64,000 bases of DNA from Eurosta solidaginis (taxonomy: Eukaryota; Arthropoda; Insecta; Diptera; Tephritidae): positions 130,377,689 to 130,441,688 of the forward strand of contig NC_090321.1 in the NCBI RefSeq assembly GCF_040869045.1, given 5' to 3'. The translations under genes were made by a program, and so were the position numbers. The notes under the pieces were generated by a model. That model was not told the origin of the DNA, searched no databases, and was given only the letters and a program-made list of their open reading frames with translations. Below are positions 58,796 to 64,000 of this stretch, in pieces; within the stretch, counting starts at the first letter, position 1; the number at the start of each line of letters is the position of its first letter.

Positions 58796-59390
58796 ATAGT
58801 TCCTCTCTGGTTTTCCAATCGATGGTCAATTTGAATGGTGACTTGAACCCATTGAGTACTCTTACCGGAATACGTCCATCTTGTTTTGTCATAGCCAGGG
58901 TTTTTCCTACAAATATGTTCGGTGCTGATGTGTTTTTTGCTTCGAAAACCCACAATTTGTTTGCCCCACAATCTCCATCAATCTTTGCCCAGATGACTGC
59001 TTCTGATTTTGGTGGTATTTGCTGACTCTCTACCACCAGCACCCGTTTACTGCTGTAGCCTCTCTCGTAGCCGAAATTAAGTGGAACATCCATGTTCTTA
59101 TATCGCATCGTTTTGCTTTGCATGTCGATCTTGATGCCCTGGTCGATTAAGAAGTCCACTCTAATTATGATTTCATCAACAATCTCTGCCACTATAAAAT
59201 TGTGTACTGCCATGACGTTCCCAATTGCGACTTCACATGCTACTTCGGCTAGAACCGTGGTGTATTCTCCAGTGGCTGTACGCAACCTTGCTCCATGCAA
59301 TGGTCTTATCTTCTTGTTGACTAAATCTGGTCGAATGATGGAATGAGATGCACCCGTATCTACTGTCAGTAAACGTTCCTTTCCATCCAC
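58788..59390 (-). pseudogene. Element D protease
   Basis: A 200-residue open frame with LTVDTGASHSIIRPDLV at the start, the retropepsin active site, and IVDEIIIRVDFLIDQG as the second-half motif (IIIRVDFL in place of the usual I-L-G-x-D-F-L, so the Gly is changed). The tail normally leads into RT but ends at the deletion point. It would process the polyprotein. Confidence 0.8.
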
Positions 59391-59499
59391 TTGTCCTCCG
59401 ACAGTAAGATTGCTCGACCTTCTTTCAATCTGCGAGATAGAGACTATGGGGCATTCAATTGAGGGAGCCAGCTGTCGCCCTTGCGGCTTACTAGCTTTA

Positions 59500-59650
59500 G
59501 TTTAACGATTGAGTGGACTTGGAGATTTGCTCATCTCCTTCAGCTCTGCGTTTACGTCCACCCACATTGTTGGAACTTTTAGGACAGGTGCTGCAATGAT
59601 GTGCAATGTGGCCTGGGTTGCCGCACTTGAAACATTTCATAACTCCAGAG
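59500..59650 (-). pseudogene. Element D gag zinc knuckle remnant
   Basis: CFKCGNPGHIAHHC near 59640-59595 is a perfect CX2CX4HX4C RNA-binding knuckle, followed by a basic stretch GGRKRRAEGDE. It lies in a different open piece from the gag N-terminus, and the capsid between them seems to be deleted. Confidence 0.75.
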
Positions 59651-59769
59651 TTTTTTTTTGTTGTGAGCCCTTCAGTGTTTCCAAAATTGTGTCTACCCAG
59701 TCTGGCCTTTCCACTTCCACGCGGTGAGTTTGTACGCTGGCTTACTCAAAAGTGAGGCTGTTTCCTGAG

Positions 59770-60144
59770 TTAGTGCATGCGATACCGTTTCAGATGGGAT
59801 ACCATATACGTCTTCTGTTCTTCCAGTTGACATGACATATATGTCTTCTGTTCTGCCAGTTGAGGTGACACTGTCGATGTTTGAGCAGATATTGCAGCCA
59901 AAATCGTGTTCAAGTATGTGCTCGTAGCTGTCTGTGATGTTTCGTTTTTCTCTTCAATTTTTGTTGTTGATTCTTCCATATCAGGATAAAAGACATACTC
60001 GTCCACATCAATTCCTTGCGACTCCACTACCTCTCGTAGCCATGCTTGAAGTTCGATCTTATTGCCGGTTGTATTCACTCCACGGTTCTCAAACTCCTTT
60101 TTCAGTTGCTGGATCTTTAATTCACTTAACTTTGCCATGTCCAA
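59770..60144 (-). pseudogene. Element D gag N-terminus with SAP-like domain
   Basis: A 124-residue frame: LSELKIQQLKKEFENRGV, then TGNKIELQAWLREVV (residues about 6-42), match a SAP-type helix-extended-helix module. An acidic stretch and two QKTYM-containing repeats follow, possibly coiled coil. The frame ends before any capsid sequence. The start ATG at 60142 follows the primer-binding site by about 40 nt. Confidence 0.75.
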
Positions 60145-60180
60145 GTTGTATTCCCAATCTTCGGAATTTATTCAATAATT

Positions 60181-60195
60181 CCTCTTCTGACCCCA
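60181..60195 (-). promoter_or_regulatory. Primer-binding site of element D
   Basis: In element sense TGGGGTCAGAAGAGG, two bases from the complement of a leucine tRNA 3' end as I recall it. It marks the inner edge of the 5' LTR. Confidence 0.6.
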
Positions 60196-60746
60196 ATTTT
60201 AACGAATTTATTGCAATTTCTCTTATTTGCAACCTTCTACTAACGTTCGAATCACTAAACTGTTGAATAAATAATATTCCACTATTTAATAATGCAAAAT
60301 GGCCTTTATTAGACTACTTGAAAGTGCACTTATACTTCGCAAGTCTTAGCTGGCTTAAATCAAACTGATTGTCGTGCCTCTACTGTTGCTGCTTTTTATA
60401 CTCTTCCATTTCCTCGTTCCATACTTCTAGGTGTTTCCAGAATTTACTTTGTTGCTGCTATAAAATTATAACTACAGATGCACGTGTATAGCTTCTCATA
60501 AGCGCGTGTATATGTGACTGACATTTCCATAGATAATTGCCTACTTTTGGGAACATCTCAGATAAGATATATGCATGTGTTTGTGCATCTCTTCTCCGCT
60601 GCGTGTACGTACATATGTGTAGCCATAATGATTAATTCGTTTATGTATATACAAGTGACTGCCTGCTTTATTGTTGTTATGGCGTCTTTTACTTAGCATC
60701 AGACTAGTGATGTGAGTATCGCTTAGTGTCACTAATATTCGTCACA
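60196..60746 (-). repeat. 5' LTR of element D
   Basis: About 551 bp, matching 56692-57203 with scattered substitutions and a ~29-bp insertion (ATTGCCTACTTTTGGGAACA region near 60536). The number of differences shows it is much older than gypsy C. Confidence 0.85.
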
Positions 60747-60750
60747 GTAT

Positions 60751-61329
60751 AAATTGATACTTCGTATTTTTGGTTTCGTGCGTAATATGAAAACGCCAGT
60801 TAGTTTCTAATTTAATATTAGCTAATAAAGTCGGACAAATGCAAAAATTGTATTATGTATCTTCGTAAGATTTCTCTTATGTTGCAAATATCGACTTCTG
60901 CCATATTTGAATAAAACAGTCTCTAATGCGAAATGTACACCACCTGATGAATATTTTTCAAGCACGGAAGAAAACAATGTGAGAATGCAGGACTTTGATA
61001 ACAGTGGTGTCAGTGAAATTGAATATAAACACCAAAGTAGTGATAATTTTATTGAAATTCCCTTTCAACGGGTTGCATCTATTCAAAAATATTGCGTAAT
61101 ATGTCAAAAAGCCACTGGTATTACGTAAATACTATTACAAATACGAATACAATTATTTATTAAAAGGGAAATATTTATACCAAAAGGTCGGTGGTGTCCG
61201 AGCATTTAATTGGAATTATTTTTATGAGGAAGATTTAGCGCATCTTCGAATTGTTTCTTATACTAGTGAAATAGAAAAAAACAGAATTTATGTTATTCCT
61301 AAATACAACGTCAAAGAAATTACAGTTGC
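60751..61329 (+). other. Possible coding remnant of unknown type
   Basis: A 73-codon frame (60907-61128) ends RVASIQKYCVICQKATGIT, a CxxC-containing segment. A second frame to about 61340 reads GGVRAFNWNYFYEEDLAHLR and EKNRIYVIPKYNVKEI. Both look protein-like in composition but I cannot name the family. Element D was inserted just to the left (target GTAT at 60747). It could be a decayed DNA-transposon protein or a host gene fragment. Confidence 0.35.
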
Positions 61330-62098
61330 CGCTATTCTGTAGAGTGAAAGCTTTGACTGGAGAGTGGAGCCGTGTGTAGAAGTCCACGAAAGTGGGGAAA
61401 GCTTCTGACCGCCATTCACCTGGGAATGGCCAGAGCGATTCTTTTGCATGCGATTCAAGCAGCTCACTACTGCCAGCCGCTTGCGGCCAAGTATCCTCTG
61501 GGAGCTAATGTGAGAAGGCGACAACCTGGCTAGGTCACTCTGACATAATCGGTATAAGGGCTATCCGGGGGAGATCTCATCGGCAGCGTCTCTGCACCTC
61601 TTGGTGCGGCTGGAAGCGGGCGTCTGTCTTGGAGCAAGCGGCTCGCTATATAAACGTGCAAGTAATATTTTCACCCCCGCTGAGCGGGTTGTGCGCTGGG
61701 CTTGGGACCCGCCACGTAAAACCATACTCCAATGAAATATAAAAACAAGCCTCGGATAAGTACATTCTCTATTGATGACGACCATAGCAAACGTTTGAAG
61801 GACAATGAATTGAGGGCATGCACCTGGAACGTCCGCACCCTGAATGGGATTGGTGCAGATGCCCGGCTGGTTGATGTCCTCGTCAAAGCAAAATCTGGCA
61901 TCACCGCCATCCAAGAAATGCGTTGGACGAAGCAAGGAAGAAAGAAGATCAAAAATTGTGACATCCATTGGAGTGGCCATACGAATAAGCGCAGTTTCGG
62001 CGTCGGATTGTGGGAGAGAGACTTTGTCGCCAAGTGCTGGCGCTCACGCCTGTGGACGAGCGTCTCGACGCTATCCAAATAAAAGCAAATTTTTTTAA
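61330..62098 (+). mobile_element. RTE-type LINE 5' fragment with endonuclease start
   Basis: A GC-richer stretch ending in a frame (61732-62082) that encodes LRACTWNVRTLNGIGADARL, then GITAIQEMRWTKQG and SFGVGLWERDF, the N-terminal part of an APE-type endonuclease in RTE-clade LINEs. Asn of TWNVR and Glu of QEMRW are active-site residues. It breaks off at about 62098 where the Helitron begins. A frameshift lies near 62030-62060. The 5' boundary near 61330 is approximate. Confidence 0.75.
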
Positions 62099-62102
62099 TA
62101 TA

Positions 62103-64000
62103 CTAGAGACTGACTTCGTTCTGCAAAAATATTTGTAATGCGGCAGTTTTTTGTTCCTACCTACTTTATAGTCGGGCCAAAAAACTCTCCTGTACATACC
62201 GTTACTGTGGTTATAGGGCGTTGTGAATAAAAAATAATTAAATAAACAGATATAAACATTTATAAGTAATCGCTTTATTGTTAATCAGGTGAATCATAAT
62301 GATTAACAAAAATCAGTGTTATTATTATTGTAGTACTTTGTAATATACGATGTTTTTTGTTTGATTACCTGGCGCATATACAAACAAATTTGATTGTTTT
62401 CCAACACGGGAACAGGCAACATACAATTGACCGTGTGAGAAACATGGGTTTTCCAGATTAATACCACAAACACTTAAAGATTGCCCCTGGGACTTGTTTA
62501 TGGTCATAGCAAAAGCAAGCCGCACTGGAAACTGCAGTCGTTTAAACTCGAATGGAACATCGGTTGGAATCATTGGGATGCGCGATATGAGAACATCTTC
62601 TCCTTTATACTTTCCCTTCAGTATAGTTGCTTCTATCACGTTGTTTAGTATTTTTTTTTTATCGCTAACCGTGTGCCGTTGCAAAGACGCGGTTGGTTGA
62701 TATTTCGCAACATTATAACTACCGATCCAACCTTTAATTGAAGATTGTGAGGTAGCAATCCTGGCAAATCATCTTGGCTAGCAGCCGAATCAACTGATTT
62801 ATATATTCTCGATTCGCCTGTAATTTGATCTTGAATTTTGAAATTTAATTCATTTACATCTATGTTTTTTGCAGCCAATATAGCTCGTTCGCTCAACCAA
62901 TCATGGTTTCTGTAATTTTGAGAAACATCTGGAAACACTTTCTGAATAAGTTCATCTTTTGATCGAGTTAACTGACAACAACTTTGAGGAAAGTTAATGC
63001 AGCCAGTCAAGATATCTATAGGAAATTTGCCATTGCCAATGTCAATGAGCTGTTTAGAGAATATGTTTCCAGATTGGTCATTTTGCAACTCCACACGCAT
63101 ATTCTTGCTTAAATGAAGTACTTTGACATGCTTCCAGAAATTGGAGGACTTTAGACATGCGTTGAGTTCATCGGCTTGTGTTGATCGTGGAATCACGGGC
63201 AATGTTTGACGAAAATCTCCTGCTAATAAAATCATCGCACCACCAAATCGGTGATGATTGCTCCGTAGATCTTTTAAGGTTCTGTCTAAAGCCTCCATAG
63301 ATTTTTTATGTGCCATCGTGCATTCATCCCAAACAATCAATTTACATTGCTGCAAAACCTTTGCCATTGCCGAGTTCTTCGAAATGTTGCAGGTTGGAGT
63401 CTCGTTGGTTTGCATATTTAATGGCAATGTCAGTGCTGAATTGGCTGTTCGACCACCTTCAAGCAAAGTTGCTGCGATTCCCGACGAAGCGAGTGCAAGT
63501 GCAATTTTATTTTGTGAGCGAATTGTTGCTAATATCAATGAAACCAAAAAAGTTTTTCTTGTACCACCAGGTGCATCTAAGAAGTAAATCCCTCCAGTTT
63601 CATCATTTATTACTTTCATAAGAGTATCAAATACACACTTCTGTTGTTCATTCAAAAGTGGAAGATTTGTTTGATTAATTCTTTCAAAGTGTTGAGATCA
63701 TACAGTTTTTCTCGATACAAATCTTGGTTAAAAGCATCATGCATTGGACGATTGGGAGCGGCCAGGCCTAATTGAATTAATAATTTGTTTGACATCATCA
63801 AGCACATGTCCTCAATTGAAATCAATGTTTCGTTGTAAATTTCTTTATTGATTTGTATATTTGGATTTCCCATTCTCTTCCGTATTTGATACAAAATATC
63901 ATCACACGTATAATCTTTGTACTTGATCTACAATTCATTTGGGTTTGATGGGAAGCATGTTGATATGATTATAGAAAACAATGTTCGTATTTGATGAGCG
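62103..64000 (-). mobile_element. Autonomous-type Helitron, 3' part
   Basis: The element encodes a PIF1-like helicase on the minus strand and continues past the window end. Its 3' terminus fits CTAG followed by T at 62106-62102 (the CTRR-T rule), directly against the RTE coding frame. No clear hairpin was found just upstream of CTAG. The replication-initiator (Rep) part should lie beyond 64000. Confidence 0.8.
62325..63894 (-). pseudogene. Helitron PIF1-like helicase, C-terminal part
   Basis: Three open pieces: 63894-63652 (ISIEDMCLMMSNKLLIQLGL), 63655-62645 (336 aa) and 62684-62325. The middle piece has the Walker A region FLDAPGGTRKTFLVSLI, where Arg replaces the usual second Gly of GTGKT, Walker B LIVWDECTMAHK, and motif III-like LLAGDFRQTLPVIPRS. 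The last piece has RLAFAMTINKSQGQSL and HGQLYVACSRVGK, the C-terminal PIF1 motifs. The frame shifts at an A10 tract near 62650-62660. The helicase unwinds DNA during rolling-circle transposition; this copy is probably inactive. Confidence 0.85.

Larger units (their letters stand above)
56692..60746 (-). mobile_element. LTR retrotransposon D, RT-deleted, 4055 bp
   Basis: A minus-strand Ty3/gypsy-type element with LTRs at both ends, a GTAT target duplication (56688-56691 and 60747-60750), a primer-binding site, gag, protease, a short RNase H remnant and integrase. Reverse transcriptase is missing: protease-linked sequence joins RNase H sequence near 58790. Stops also occur in integrase. It can only have moved, if at all, with help from an intact relative, or it was deleted after insertion. 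Confidence 0.88.

Overview
The window reads as insect chromosomal DNA built almost wholly from transposable elements; I see no convincing host gene in 64 kb. The element set (BEL/Pao, errantivirus-type and other Ty3/gypsy elements, a Penelope-like element, Jockey/CR1-type and RTE-type LINEs, a tRNA-derived SINE, DINE-1-like Helentrons, an autonomous Helitron, MITEs), high AT content and the DINE-1-like repeat families suggest a higher fly, most likely a tephritid fruit fly. The species is inference from family resemblance; no database was searched.

Layout. 1-4708: 5' two-thirds of a decayed errantivirus on the minus strand, LTR at 4294-4708. 4724-5418: a Helitron-like element holding three ~129-bp repeats. 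6102-6711 and 7575-7930: two MITEs. 8840-9657: a gag-like remnant. 9661-28131: a BEL/Pao element on the minus strand, split between gag and protease by a second errantivirus (12770-26262, plus strand). That errantivirus is itself interrupted by a LINE (15244-17343), a DINE-1-like Helentron with a large minisatellite (20415-24000) and, inside its 3' LTR, a terminal-inverted-repeat element (24481-26081). A second DINE-1-like copy (28132-31007) carries a 5'-truncated piece of the same LINE.

19675-31237 is repeated head to tail as 31238-42799 at about 99.9% identity, so the 3' half of the errantivirus, the BEL gag and both Helentrons are all present twice.

43580-55610 is a decayed Penelope-like element split by a SINE, by a nearly intact 7754-bp Ty3/gypsy element (45393-53146; 1236-bp LTRs differing at about four sites; gag 398 aa and pol 1221 aa open) and by a third DINE-1-like element. 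56692-60746 is a deleted LTR element lacking reverse transcriptase, with matching GTAT target duplications. 61330-62098 is the 5' end of an RTE-type LINE broken by a Helitron (62103 to beyond the window end) encoding a PIF1-like helicase.

Nothing forms an operon or pathway; the meaningful relations are nesting order, target duplications and repeated RNA-structure-like arrays. The least explained signals are four consecutive hairpins with one shared 9-nt loop in the leader/R region of the intact gypsy element, and six hairpins with compensatory stem changes in the 3' UTR of the LINE.
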